NCBI RefSeq assembly: GCF_000744835.1
Contig: NZ_JQMS01000001.1
Location: 1,116,001-1,180,000, forward strand
Source: Flavobacterium sp. 83
GTDB taxonomy: Bacteria > Bacteroidota > Bacteroidia > Flavobacteriales > Flavobacteriaceae
Length of the DNA stretch: 64,000 bases
Direction: 5' to 3'
Shown piece by piece: positions 1-11,224 of the stretch (positions are counted from its first letter, which is position 1; every line of letters begins with the position of its first letter). The position numbers and the translations under genes are program-made. The notes beneath the pieces are model-generated. The model made no database searches. It was not told where the DNA came from and saw only the letters and a list, made by a program, of their open reading frames with translations.

Positions 1-163
1 TTTACTTTATAAAATTTGCGAATTCGCGGTAATTATTTTTAATGCATAATTGGTAGTTTTTATAAACAATAACGATATATTTTTTTCGGGATGTGTTGTT
101 AAGAGGTAATGAATGAATGCTTTTTGTATTTTTGTTCTCATAAAACTCTAAAATCAAATCCTT
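1..163. other. Left-edge non-coding stretch
   Basis: AT-rich sequence with no open reading frame that I can support and no RNA gene that I recognise. It presumably holds the promoter and leader of the MFS gene that follows. I see no clear TAnnTTTG element close to that gene. Confidence 0.4.
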
Positions 164-1375
164 TTGATAGATTTAAACTTTTTAGGCAGGTTCAAAACCA
201 AAGCAAAATTCAAAAAAACGTATAAAGATGCCAAGATTTCTTATCTAAATAGAATTCGATGGGCGGTATCTATGTTTTATTTTGGAATGGGTTTGTGTTT
301 TGCCACTTGGGCAAGTAGAATCCCGGATATCAAAACGGCATTGCATTTAAGTTCAGGAGAATTAGGGTCAATATTATTTGCAGTACCATTAGGACAATTG
401 GTAGTGATGCCTTTCTCCGGAAAATTAGTCACCCGTTTTGGGAGCCACCGCATCCTTTTCATCTCAGCAATATTATATGTTTTTAGTTTGACAAATCTAG
501 GTTTGGCTTCAACTTCATGGCAACTATCATTAGGGTTGTTTGTTTTTGGAATATTTGGAAACTTAACTAATATAGCTGTAAATACACAAGGTGTTTATAC
601 CGAAGAGCTTTTCAAGAAAACCATCATGTCCTCTTTTCACGGGATGTGGAGTTTTGCAGGATTTACCGGTGCATTAGTTGGTTTAGGAATGTTAGCGCTA
701 GAACTTACGCCATACGAACATTTTTTAATAGTGGCTGGAGTTGTGCTATTGATGATTGCTTTTAATTATAAATTCCTGGTAAAAGCCAAAGAAACCATCA
801 AAACCGAAAAGAAAAAATTATTTACAAAACCAGATAGTGCCTTAATTTGGCTTGGTATAATTGGTTTTTGCTGCATGGCGAGCGAAGGAGTCATGTTTGA
901 CTGGAGCGGTGTTTATTTCAAAGATGTAATCAAAGCACCTGGACCATTAGTGATTTTAGGTTATACTTCGTTTATGATTATGATGGCTGGAGGGCGCTTT
1001 TTTGGTGATGGCCTGATACATAAATTTGGAAGAAAACCAGTCATGCAAATCAGCGGAATAATGATTTCAGCGGGATTATTTACCTCTGTATTTTTCCCAT
1101 TTATAATTCCGTCAACTATTGCATTTATGTTCGTAGGAGTTGGTGTTTCCACTATTGTCCCTACTTTATATAGTATTGCAGGAAAAAACCCAACAGTTCC
1201 TCCCGGTGAAGCTTTAACAATAGTTTCAAGCGTAAGTTTCCTTGGATTTTTAATGGGGCCACCCGTTATAGGATATATTGCTGAATTATCCAGCTTGCGA
1301 TTCTCATTCGCTTTTATAGGTATTTTTGGTTTTCTGATTGCATTCATGGTTTCCAGAATCAAGGCAATTCAGTAG
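164..1375 (+). CDS. MFS transporter, 12-helix permease
   Basis: A 403-residue integral inner-membrane protein with about twelve hydrophobic segments arranged as two halves of six, separated by a charged loop near residues 203-225 (KAKETIKTEKKKLF). The loop after helix 2 carries the MFS-type motif SGKLVTRFGSHR, and the second half repeats it as GDGLIHKFGRKP. The family moves small solutes by proton coupling; the substrate cannot be read from the sequence. The only start giving the N-terminal extension is TTG at 164, just after a stop at 149. The next in-frame Met is near residue 37, inside the first helix, so the TTG is plausible but unproven. No co-transcribed neighbour is evident. Confidence 0.85.
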   Translation: MIDLNFLGRFKTKAKFKKTYKDAKISYLNRIRWAVSMFYFGMGLCFATWASRIPDIKTALHLSSGELGSILFAVPLGQLVVMPFSGKLVTRFGSHRILFISAILYVFSLTNLGLASTSWQLSLGLFVFGIFGNLTNIAVNTQGVYTEELFKKTIMSSFHGMWSFAGFTGALVGLGMLALELTPYEHFLIVAGVVLLMIAFNYKFLVKAKETIKTEKKKLFTKPDSALIWLGIIGFCCMASEGVMFDWSGVYFKDVIKAPGPLVILGYTSFMIMMAGGRFFGDGLIHKFGRKPVMQISGIMISAGLFTSVFFPFIIPSTIAFMFVGVGVSTIVPTLYSIAGKNPTVPPGEALTIVSSVSFLGFLMGPPVIGYIAELSSLRFSFAFIGIFGFLIAFMVSRIKAIQ

Positions 1376-1773
1376 TTTTTTAGGAGCACAACTACTCTTT
1401 TTTTATAAACGTTCACACCCGCTGTACACAGTATCTTTTGTCTCGAAAAAAACGAGAAAAAAGGATACTTGCTGCCATCGGGGCTATTAAATACGTTTTT
1501 TAATTCATAGGACATTTATAAGTATAATAACTGATAAAATAGTTTTTCAAAAATTATAAGATTTTATTTATAAAAAATAATAGACTTATAGTTTTTTTCT
1601 TATATTTACAATTAGAAATTCTAAACACCACGCCTTTCAGCAGAATTTCATTCGGTATCAAATTATAATTTCCAAAAACATTTTCCATTATTTTATTCTT
1701 TATCCTCTTTCAGGATAAAGAGTCTTTATTCATTGGCGTATTCTCATTCGCTTACAAAAGATATAATGTGCTT
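1376..1773. other. Intergenic region before the TonB receptor gene
   Basis: About 400 bases without a gene. The left part contains the structured element at 1417-1485, listed separately. The rest is AT-rich, with no ORF and no clear promoter that I can assign. The phrase CAGGATAAAGAGTC near 1711 partly mirrors preceding CTTTATCCTCTTTC, giving a small stem of unknown meaning. Confidence 0.4.
1417..1485. repeat. Structured intergenic element, copy 1
   Basis: An imperfect hairpin with arms GTATCTTTTGTCTCG (1431-1445) and CGAGAAAAAAGGATAC (1453-1468), enclosed by CCCGCTG on the left and GCTGCCATCGGGG on the right. The 5' arm has ATCTTTT where the 3' arm has AAAAGGAT, so one base is bulged or wobble-paired. 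The same organisation recurs at about 12539-12645. It lacks the T-run of an ordinary terminator. It follows the MFS stop by about 40 bases, so a 3'-end role is possible. Confidence 0.55.
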
Positions 1774-4611
1774 ATGAAAAAAATTACCCTAATTCTCTTC
1801 TTTTTTATTGGAATCCCTTTTGCTTTTGGACAACAAGAAACAGGTATTTCTGGAAAAGTTATCGATTCCAAAACCCAGCAACCACTAGCATCCGTTGTAG
1901 TTACCATTCAAAATACAAATTTAATGCAGCTGACAACAGCTGACGGAAAGTTTAAATTTGATACTGTTTTATCAGGTGAACAATATATTTTATTTCACAG
2001 TCAGGGGTATAAAGACGCCTTATTTCCGATTGAGATTACAGCGGGAGAAATAATCGATTTGGACCTGATACTATTAGAAGAAGACCAAACTTCAGAACAA
2101 CAAACCGGTTTAATAGCACTTTCTGAAAGTGATTTGAGTGATGATAACAGCGGCTCTGAAAGTACCTCCGGACTTTTGCAATCCTCCAAAGATGCTTTTC
2201 AGCAAGCGGCGGCGTTCAATTGGGGGCAAGCCCGTTTTAGGATTCGGGGATTGGATAGTGAGCATTCCACAATGATGATTAATGGCATTTCCATGAATAA
2301 ATTATATGATGGAAGACCACAATGGGGTGATTGGGGCGGGCTTAATGATGCCACTCGAAATCAGGAATTTTCTATAGGAACAGCTCCTTCTGATTATACT
2401 TTTGGCGGAATATTAGGCACACAGGAAATCAATACTCGAGCGTCCATTTACAGACCCGGAAGTAGAATTTCATTTTCTGGAACCAATACTAATTACAGTT
2501 GGCGCATGATGGGAACGTATGCTTCAGGGATGAATGCACGAGGCTGGGCATTTGTAGTTTCGGCAGGAAAACGTCTGGCTACAGAAGGCTATTTTGAAGG
2601 AACTAACTATGATGCAAATTCGGCCTTTATAAGTGTAGAAAAGAAATTGAATGACAATCATTCCTTAAACCTTACCGCTTTTTATACACCTAATTCAAGA
2701 GGGAAAAATTCGCCAAATACCACCGAAGTTTCTCAATTGACAAACGGTAAATACAATTCATACTGGGGTTTTCAAGATGGGAATAAGAGAAATGCCAGAA
2801 TGAAAACCATCGAAGAACCAATTGTTATGCTGAACCATTTTTTCAAAATAAACGACCACACCAATCTCAATTCCAGTTTGATGTATCAGTTTGGGAAAAT
2901 TGGAAACAGCAACATCGATTATCAAAATGCCAATAGTCCGGACCCAACGTATTATAGAAAAATGCCGAGTTATTACAGTTCGCTATACGCGAAAGATAAC
3001 GGGGAATTTTCGGGAGAATTTATACCGGATTTAGAGAATGCCGAAAAAAGTAAAGTGTTGTTTTTAGCGAATCCTCAAATCGATTGGAATGCGATGTATC
3101 AAGCCAATCAAAACTCGATTGCAGATGCAAATGGAATAATTTCAGGTTATGAACCCGCCAAAAGTAAGTATGTTTTATACGAAGACCGCACCGATGATAA
3201 AACAATGTTGGCAACATCAATATTCAACACACAGTTGACGGAAAATATTATTTTGAATGCCGGAGCTTCTTTCAAAAATTTGAAATCACACAATTACCAG
3301 AAACTTTTGGATTTATTAGGCGGTGCATATTTTGAAGATATTGACGGTTTTTATAACGGAAACCAATCCCAATCAGATTTGAATAATCCAAATAGGCAAG
3401 TGATTGTTGGTGATGCATACGGCTACAATTATAATTATGTTGCCAATACGCTAGATGCGTTTACACAATTCAAATTCTCGTATAACAAAGTCGATTTTTA
3501 TTTGGCTCAAAGTTTCTCCAATACCAATTATCAAAGGGAAGGTTTGTATAAAAACGGAATTTATGAAACCAATTCCTTTGGAAAGAGTAAGAAAGCAATA
3601 TTTGAAAATTTTGGGTTTAAAGGCGGAGTAACGTATAAAATATCCGGAAGACAATTGTTAATTTTCAACGGAGCGCATTTGACAAAAGCACCAACAATCA
3701 GGAATACTTTCCCCAATTCACGTCTAAATAATAGAATTATTGATAATTTGGAAAGTGAGAATATTAGCAGTTTGGACGCCAGTTATATTTATCGTTCTCC
3801 AAAATTCAAAGCCCGACTTACCGCTTTTTATACCTTGATAAAAAATGCCACACAAACTTCATTCTTTTATGCCGAAGGGATTTTTGACGATGGAGCAGGA
3901 TATAACAACACCAGCGCTTTTGTGAGTCAGACGCTAACCCATTTGAACAAGAAAAATCTAGGAGCTGAGTTAAGTTTGGAATATCAGTTGAATCCAACGT
4001 TGAAAACTACTTTTTCAGCTGCTTTTGGAGAGCATACGTATGACAGTAATCCAAATGTAATGGTGACCAATGATGCCGAAGCTTCAATAGAAAATACGAA
4101 TCCTGTTTTTGATTTTGGAACTGCAGCACTAAAAAATTACAAACAACCGGGTTCGCCGCAACAAGCGTATTCGTTGGGAATTGAATATCGGGATCCTAAG
4201 TTTTGGTGGATTGGAACTAATATCAATTATTTAGCAAACAGTTATATTGATGTTTCTCCCATTGCCAGAACAGATCACTTTTTCATCAATCCCGCCAGTG
4301 GATTTCCTTTTCCTGAAGCGACCCAAGAAAGAGGCAAGGAATTATTGCAACAGGAAAAATTTGATCCCACGACTTTATTAAATATTGTTGGCGGTAAGTC
4401 ATGGCGAGTTTTCGGTAAGTATGTCGGACTTTTTGCCAGCATTAATAATGTGCTCGATGTTACTTACAAAACGGGTGGTTATGAGCAAGCCAGAAATGCT
4501 AATTTCAGACAACGCAATCAGGATGTTTCCAGCGGAACTCCATCGTTTGGGAACAAATATTTTTACGGATATGGAAGAACCTATTTCGTCAATCTTGCAA
4601 TCAATTTATAA
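1774..4611 (+). CDS. TonB-dependent outer-membrane receptor with CarboxypepD_reg-like N-domain
   Basis: A 945-residue outer-membrane receptor. Residues 1-20 (MKKITLILFFFIGIPFAFGQ) form a signal peptide. Residues about 23-110 form a carboxypeptidase-regulatory-like beta-sandwich (ISGKVIDSKTQQPLASVVV). A plug with FRIRGLDSEHSTMMINGISM near residue 150 and a long beta-barrel ending in aromatic-rich FVNLAINL follow. I place the start at ATG 1774 rather than an upstream GTG at 1768, because the ATG begins a normal signal peptide. The family imports ligands with energy from TonB/ExbBD. It is not SusC-like in N-terminal layout and has no SusD beside it. The next gene, 19 bases downstream, encodes a DUF5689-type lipoprotein that is its likely partner. 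Substrate unknown. Confidence 0.87.
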   Translation: MKKITLILFFFIGIPFAFGQQETGISGKVIDSKTQQPLASVVVTIQNTNLMQLTTADGKFKFDTVLSGEQYILFHSQGYKDALFPIEITAGEIIDLDLILLEEDQTSEQQTGLIALSESDLSDDNSGSESTSGLLQSSKDAFQQAAAFNWGQARFRIRGLDSEHSTMMINGISMNKLYDGRPQWGDWGGLNDATRNQEFSIGTAPSDYTFGGILGTQEINTRASIYRPGSRISFSGTNTNYSWRMMGTYASGMNARGWAFVVSAGKRLATEGYFEGTNYDANSAFISVEKKLNDNHSLNLTAFYTPNSRGKNSPNTTEVSQLTNGKYNSYWGFQDGNKRNARMKTIEEPIVMLNHFFKINDHTNLNSSLMYQFGKIGNSNIDYQNANSPDPTYYRKMPSYYSSLYAKDNGEFSGEFIPDLENAEKSKVLFLANPQIDWNAMYQANQNSIADANGIISGYEPAKSKYVLYEDRTDDKTMLATSIFNTQLTENIILNAGASFKNLKSHNYQKLLDLLGGAYFEDIDGFYNGNQSQSDLNNPNRQVIVGDAYGYNYNYVANTLDAFTQFKFSYNKVDFYLAQSFSNTNYQREGLYKNGIYETNSFGKSKKAIFENFGFKGGVTYKISGRQLLIFNGAHLTKAPTIRNTFPNSRLNNRIIDNLESENISSLDASYIYRSPKFKARLTAFYTLIKNATQTSFFYAEGIFDDGAGYNNTSAFVSQTLTHLNKKNLGAELSLEYQLNPTLKTTFSAAFGEHTYDSNPNVMVTNDAEASIENTNPVFDFGTAALKNYKQPGSPQQAYSLGIEYRDPKFWWIGTNINYLANSYIDVSPIARTDHFFINPASGFPFPEATQERGKELLQQEKFDPTTLLNIVGGKSWRVFGKYVGLFASINNVLDVTYKTGGYEQARNANFRQRNQDVSSGTPSFGNKYFYGYGRTYFVNLAINL

Positions 4612-4630
4612 ACTTGAAAAATGACTTATT

Positions 4631-5983
4631 ATGAAAATGACTATCTATAATCGATTTTTCTCTATAGCAATCACCATACTTTGTGTAAGCTGTGTAAATG
4701 ATGCGGTTGATATTCCTAAACTAACTTGTACGCAACCTGATTTAACCGTAAACCGAACCGTTGCTGAAGTTCGAACAAATGCCAATGCAATTGTAACCCA
4801 ATACAAGTATGACGATATCATAGAAGCTTATGTTGTTTCCAGCGATGAAGCGGGGAATTTTTTCAAGTCAATTTCTTTTCAAACTTTGGCAACAGCTACA
4901 ACACCGGCCATAGGTTTTAGTGTGCCTGTCGACGCCAGTAATTTGTATATTGATTATAGACTGGGCAATAAAGTATATGTAAAACTAAAAGACCAATATA
5001 CCGATATTTCGTTTGGCGGGATGCGCATCGGAAGCATTTTTGTCAATTCCTACAATGAAGGCGGCGTGGGGCGACTTTCTCAAAATGACTATAAAAAAGT
5101 GCTGAATGCTTCTTGCACAACCGTACAAGAAGAACTTTTAGTTAAGAAAATTTCGATGGAAGATTTATTGAATGATTCTAATTTGAATACGTTGGTTGAA
5201 TTATCGGATGTTCAGTTTACGACAGATGCTATTGGTCGCCATTATTTTGAAGAAACCAATAATATGGGTGGCGCCACTAATTGGGGTTTGATGGATAAAT
5301 TAGGAAATCAAGTGTATTTTAGAACGAGTAGTTTCGCTGATTTTTCGAGTAGTTTGGTTCCCGATGGAAGCGGAAAAGTAAGAGGAATTTTAACAAAATA
5401 TGGAACGGATTACCAACTATTACCGCGCTCCGAAAAAGATGTGGTAATGGCTGGAACCAGAGCTGTTCCTTTTTTCTCTCAGGATTTTGAAACGGTAGTT
5501 GATAAATCAAATTTGAGCCTTCCGGGTTGGGCAAATATTGTTCAAAAAGGGACGCTTTTCTGGAAAGGCACTGTTTATTCCGGAAACGGTTACGCCGAAT
5601 TTAATATTTCGGGAGCAAAAGTAGTTTCGAATGTGGCTTGGTTGATTTCACCAAAAATAGATATGGACAAGCATACTAATGAAATCTTGACTTTTAGAAC
5701 TGCCCAACATCATTTAGACGTTGATTCCCAATTGAATTCTTTGGAAGTTTATGTTTCCACTAATTTTGATGGATTGAATGTGGCTACCGCAACTTGGACT
5801 CCGGTTTTGGCGAAATTACCCAAACAAGCCACGCCTTGGTATCAATTTGTAGGAAGCGGTGCAGTGGATTTATCTTCGTACAAAGGCAAAATAAATATAG
5901 CTTTCAAATATACAGGTTCAGGGAAAAATTTGGCTTTGGATGGTGCTTTTCAAGTAGATGATGTACAGGTTTTTGGGAATTAA
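4631..5983 (+). CDS. DUF5689 / choice-of-anchor J surface lipoprotein
   Basis: A 450-residue predicted lipoprotein. The signal peptide ends at a lipobox (ILCVSC) with the acidic residue Asp shortly after the Cys (CVND), which fits an outer-leaflet lipoprotein in flavobacteria. Residues about 35-275 look like a DUF5689 domain. Residues about 285-450 resemble a choice-of-anchor J / cleaved-adhesin jelly-roll domain (FSQDFETV...LPGWANI ... ALDGAFQVDDVQVFG). It begins 19 bases after the TonB receptor gene and is very likely in the same operon, taking the place a SusD protein has beside SusC. I infer a role in capturing the receptor's ligand. The family assignment comes from recognised sequence patterns; the ligand is unknown. 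Confidence 0.75.
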   Translation: MKMTIYNRFFSIAITILCVSCVNDAVDIPKLTCTQPDLTVNRTVAEVRTNANAIVTQYKYDDIIEAYVVSSDEAGNFFKSISFQTLATATTPAIGFSVPVDASNLYIDYRLGNKVYVKLKDQYTDISFGGMRIGSIFVNSYNEGGVGRLSQNDYKKVLNASCTTVQEELLVKKISMEDLLNDSNLNTLVELSDVQFTTDAIGRHYFEETNNMGGATNWGLMDKLGNQVYFRTSSFADFSSSLVPDGSGKVRGILTKYGTDYQLLPRSEKDVVMAGTRAVPFFSQDFETVVDKSNLSLPGWANIVQKGTLFWKGTVYSGNGYAEFNISGAKVVSNVAWLISPKIDMDKHTNEILTFRTAQHHLDVDSQLNSLEVYVSTNFDGLNVATATWTPVLAKLPKQATPWYQFVGSGAVDLSSYKGKINIAFKYTGSGKNLALDGAFQVDDVQVFGN

Positions 5984-6013
5984 AAAACACAATTTATGTA
6001 GCGTGTATTTTTA

Positions 6014-6021
6014 TATATTTG
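6014..6021 (+). promoter_or_regulatory. -7 promoter element TATATTTG for FKBP gene
   Basis: An exact match to the Bacteroidetes TAnnTTTG element, 27 bases before the ATG at 6048. It lies inside a longer open frame and therefore favours the 6048 start. No convincing -33 TTG is seen at normal spacing. Confidence 0.5.
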
Positions 6022-6047
6022 CAACCGTACAAATTAAATTAAAATTT

Positions 6048-6509
6048 ATGAAATCTATTTTATTAGCATTAGTTTCTATACTATTTGTTTCTTGTTTATC
6101 AGATGGTGGAGCATCTAAACCGGTTGATTACACCGTTCAAAATGAAAAAGAAATTGTTGATTATATAGCAAAAAATCATTTGACTGCTCAAAAAAGTGAT
6201 TCAGGATTGTATTATATCATTAACGAAGCCGGAACAGGAACTCAACCTACTGCGACTTCTAATGTAACAGTGGCTTACAAAGGTTATTTTACTAACGGAA
6301 ATGTTTTTGATCAAAGTACAGCGCAAGGAATTTCATTTGGATTGAATCAAGTGATAAAAGGTTGGACTGAGGGGATTCCTTATTTTAAAGCAGGAGGAAA
6401 CGGTATTCTTTTAATACCGGCTCACTTAGGTTATGGAAGTAATGATAGCGGCCCTATTCCTGGAGGTTCTGTGCTTATTTTTGAAGTTAAACTTATTTCA
6501 GTGAATTAG
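6048..6509 (+). CDS. FKBP-type peptidyl-prolyl cis-trans isomerase, lipoprotein
   Basis: A 153-residue lipoprotein that would catalyse cis-trans isomerisation of prolyl bonds in exported proteins. The signal peptide MKSILLALVSILFVSC ends at the lipobox Cys, followed by LSDGG. The FKBP domain spans residues about 65-153 and keeps the family landmarks VAYKGYFTNGNVFDQS, VIKGWTEGIPYFKAGG, IPAHLGYG and PGGSVLIFEVKLISV. The frame is open upstream, but the upstream extension reads through the promoter-like TATATTTG, and only ATG 6048 gives a signal peptide. The gene is followed by a strong hairpin shared with the convergent GH97 gene. It probably forms its own transcript. Confidence 0.9.
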   Translation: MKSILLALVSILFVSCLSDGGASKPVDYTVQNEKEIVDYIAKNHLTAQKSDSGLYYIINEAGTGTQPTATSNVTVAYKGYFTNGNVFDQSTAQGISFGLNQVIKGWTEGIPYFKAGGNGILLIPAHLGYGSNDSGPIPGGSVLIFEVKLISVN

Positions 6510-6532
6510 GAATTTGTTTTTCTTTCATAAAA

Positions 6533-6573
6533 ATGCCCCCAAATAGTATTTCACTTTTTGGGGGCAGTTTTTT
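6533..6573. terminator. Bidirectional terminator between FKBP and GH97 genes
   Basis: A stem of TGCCCCCAAA and TTTGGGGGCA with an A-rich left flank and a T-run on the right. It lies between two convergent genes and can serve both. Confidence 0.85.
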
Positions 6574-6592
6574 TAGGGCCTTTTGTAATTAA

Positions 6593-9026
<2,434 letters not shown>

Positions 9027-10673
9027 CTATTTTAAACTAGTTCCTATTCGCATCACTTTTGCTTCAAATTCCTCCCGTGGACCTGCTGCTTTATTTTTGA
9101 GTTGTGAACGGTAATTATAAATCGTAGAAACTGAATATCGGAGAAAAGTCGAAATTTTTGCGCTGTCTTTGATGCCCAAACGAATCAGTGCAAAGATTCG
9201 TAGTTCCGTATTTAGCAGTTCACCTTCCTTCAATTGTATGGCTTCATCATCAATCAATAAAGCACTGAATTCTTGTATAAAGTTAGGAAAGAGTTGCAGG
9301 AAGGTTTTGTCAAAAGTAGTGAGGAATTCCTTAAGCTCATTTTCGACAAACTGTTTTGATTTTACGGCACTGATTAAATCGTTCATTTTTCCTGTCGTTG
9401 CCATGACATTCAATTTTCGGCGGTATTCGTCTAGTTTGCCAATGTAATCGGAACATTGATCCATGTACCGACCAATGTATATTTCCTTCAAAAGATTGGC
9501 TTCCGTCAGCGTATAATTCGTCTCATTCAATTTCTCATTGAAAGTATTTAATTCCGTATTCAATTCTGAAAGCTTACTGTTGGCCAAACTTAAATCCTGC
9601 TTTGCTTTGGACAGTTTTTTCATTTGCTTAAAAAGCAAAAAGAGCAGCACCAATAAGAATGCGGATAATATACTGGCACTTATTAAAAACAGCACCAACT
9701 GGAATCGATTGGTTTCATTTTGTTTTTGATACGCCTCATTGATAATGGGCAGCATCTTTGATATTTCATAGGTTCGCAAACGCGCATTACAAAAAAGAGC
9801 ATCTTCAAGAGAGCGTTTTATGTATTTATAAGCGCGGTCAATATCTCCATTTTCATACATGAGAAAAGCCAAAGAGCGCAACGAAATGTATTCTTTCTTG
9901 GCCAACTGTAAATCCGAAATAGCCGAAATGGTCAACCATTTTTTCTCCTGCTGAGGTTCTTTTTTTTGGCGATACGCCTGCGAAATAATATAGGCAATAA
10001 CTGCTCGATTACTGCTGTTGTGCGCAATAGTAGGAAAATAGTTCAGCAGTAATTTAATTGTTTCATTGTGTTTTCCCGCATCAAGAAGCGTGCTGGACTT
10101 CGCCATAATATAAGCACTTGATTGAGTTGGATAAAAATTCAAGGAGGAGTCACGGTATTTCTTAGTCAGTAAAACATACTTCTCTTTTTCCTGAGTTGAA
10201 GCTGCATAATCAGCCATATAGCCATAAACAACGCTATTTACGGTAAAATAATAGCCTTTTAAGTTGGGAGTTGTATTGATGTTGATGGTAGTAAGAATGT
10301 CAGTTGCTTCCTTATACATCCCTAACGTTCCCATGATAGAAGCCAGATTCAATCGGGCATGATTGATCTTTTCGATATCCTTTAATTTTTCGGCTATTTG
10401 AAAACTCTTTCGGGCGTAAATCAATGCGGAGTCCGACTGATATAATTTATATTCAGCATACAATTTTCCGTAAATGGCATATTTTTGAAGATCGGCGACT
10501 GTGTATTTCAGCAATCCTTTGAGTTTGTTTATTTCATCTTCTTTTTTATTCGAATACAATTGGGAATCAGCTACTGTTTGATCCAATTCATTTAATAACG
10601 AATCAAAGTTATTTTGTCCAAAAAGAAAAATGGGGAATAATAAGGCAAAAAGTAAAGTCAAAAACCGATACAT
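9027..10673 (-). CDS. DUF6377 / SusR-like membrane transcriptional regulator
   Basis: A 548-residue protein with a signal peptide (MYRFLTLLFALLFPIFLFG), TPR-like helices over residues about 60-310, one transmembrane segment at about 326-348 (LVLFLISASILSAFLLVLLF), a coiled coil at about 350-395, and a cytoplasmic C-terminal region. That region includes a helix-turn-helix-like stretch near residues 490-530 (KISTFLRYSVSTIYNYRSQL). This layout matches the family of Bacteroides SusR, the membrane activator of starch-utilisation genes. Its immediate neighbour is a GH97 alpha-glucosidase, transcribed in the same direction after a terminator. I infer that it senses maltose or larger glucans in the periplasm and activates the GH97 gene and perhaps the locus at 43-61 kb. 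The sensing ligand is inferred from the family. Confidence 0.8.
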   Translation of the reverse strand: MYRFLTLLFALLFPIFLFGQNNFDSLLNELDQTVADSQLYSNKKEDEINKLKGLLKYTVADLQKYAIYGKLYAEYKLYQSDSALIYARKSFQIAEKLKDIEKINHARLNLASIMGTLGMYKEATDILTTININTTPNLKGYYFTVNSVVYGYMADYAASTQEKEKYVLLTKKYRDSSLNFYPTQSSAYIMAKSSTLLDAGKHNETIKLLLNYFPTIAHNSSNRAVIAYIISQAYRQKKEPQQEKKWLTISAISDLQLAKKEYISLRSLAFLMYENGDIDRAYKYIKRSLEDALFCNARLRTYEISKMLPIINEAYQKQNETNRFQLVLFLISASILSAFLLVLLFLLFKQMKKLSKAKQDLSLANSKLSELNTELNTFNEKLNETNYTLTEANLLKEIYIGRYMDQCSDYIGKLDEYRRKLNVMATTGKMNDLISAVKSKQFVENELKEFLTTFDKTFLQLFPNFIQEFSALLIDDEAIQLKEGELLNTELRIFALIRLGIKDSAKISTFLRYSVSTIYNYRSQLKNKAAGPREEFEAKVMRIGTSLK

Positions 10674-10796
10674 TCAAATAAATTTAATTCCTGTAAAAAT
10701 AATTAAAAATTCAAAGGAACTTCAAAAGTAAGCAAGGCAAAAACAAGAGTTTTTAAAATAACCGCAAATTCGCTAATTTTTTTTGATAAATTTTTT

Positions 10797-10858
10797 AGCC
10801 ACGAATTCCCCGAATATTGACTACTTTTTAAAAGTAAAAGTAAATTCGTGGAAATTGG
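10797..10858. repeat. Palindromic repeat, CCACGAATT type
   Basis: An inverted repeat with AGCCACGAATT on the left and AATTCGTGG on the right, enclosing about 35 bases. It does not look like a terminator. I associate this kind of intergenic palindrome with flavobacterial genomes, from memory only. Confidence 0.5.
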
Positions 10859-10934
10859 TGTAATGCGCTGCAAAATTTTTCTTCTTTTTTTAGCATAAGT
10901 AATGACTGAAATTTAAGAAAGTTCTAAATTTCTT

Positions 10935-11080
10935 TGCCACAGATTTCACAGATTCACACAGATTTTATAAGCATTATTAAAGGAATCTGTGAAAATCTTT
11001 TTAATCTGTGGCTAATTTTATCGCTTTGGTAGTCATGGACAGTCATATAATCTTTTTAATTCTTCCAATCTGTGGCTGAA
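10935..11080. repeat. Palindromic repeat, CACAGATT type, with a duplicated right arm
   Basis: The left arm (10935-10965) iterates CACAGATT: GCCACAGATTTCACAGATT and so on. The right arm (10983-11014) is its imperfect reverse complement and ends AATCTGTGGCTAA. A second, slightly longer right arm follows at 11051-11080 (CCAATCTGTGGCTGAA), so part of the element has been duplicated. Confidence 0.65.
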
Positions 11081-11200
11081 TTTATTTTATTCGTAGCCAA
11101 ACTGTATTAGTCTAATTTCCGGCTAAGCCAAAAACTATCATTATTCACACGTTATGAATTTTTTATAAACCCATAATTACATAAGTCCCTCACAAATCAT

Positions 11201-11208
11201 TAAATTTG
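11201..11208 (+). promoter_or_regulatory. -7 promoter element TAAATTTG for hflX
   Basis: A match to TAnnTTTG, 16 bases before the hflX ATG. The leader would be short. No clear -33 element is present. Confidence 0.45.
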
Positions 11209-11224
11209 TAGCTTATTCAAAGAC

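Larger units (their letters stand above)
10674..11224. other. Repeat-rich intergenic region before hflX
   Basis: About 550 bases without a gene. It contains two different palindromic repeats (10797-10858 and 10935-11080) and, near the right end, the probable hflX promoter. No ORF or RNA gene is seen. Confidence 0.6.

Noticed and set aside
1768-1773. GTG at 1768 as the start of the TonB receptor
   Set aside because: The ATG two codons later begins a standard signal peptide with a basic N-region.
4385-4624. A 79-codon plus-strand frame overlapping the end of the TonB receptor gene
   Set aside because: It lies in another frame of a clearly coding barrel region and has no independent signal.
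10935-11080. A CRISPR array at the CACAGATT repeats
   Set aside because: The repeated words are only about ten bases, lack regular spacers and form a palindrome; there are no cas genes.
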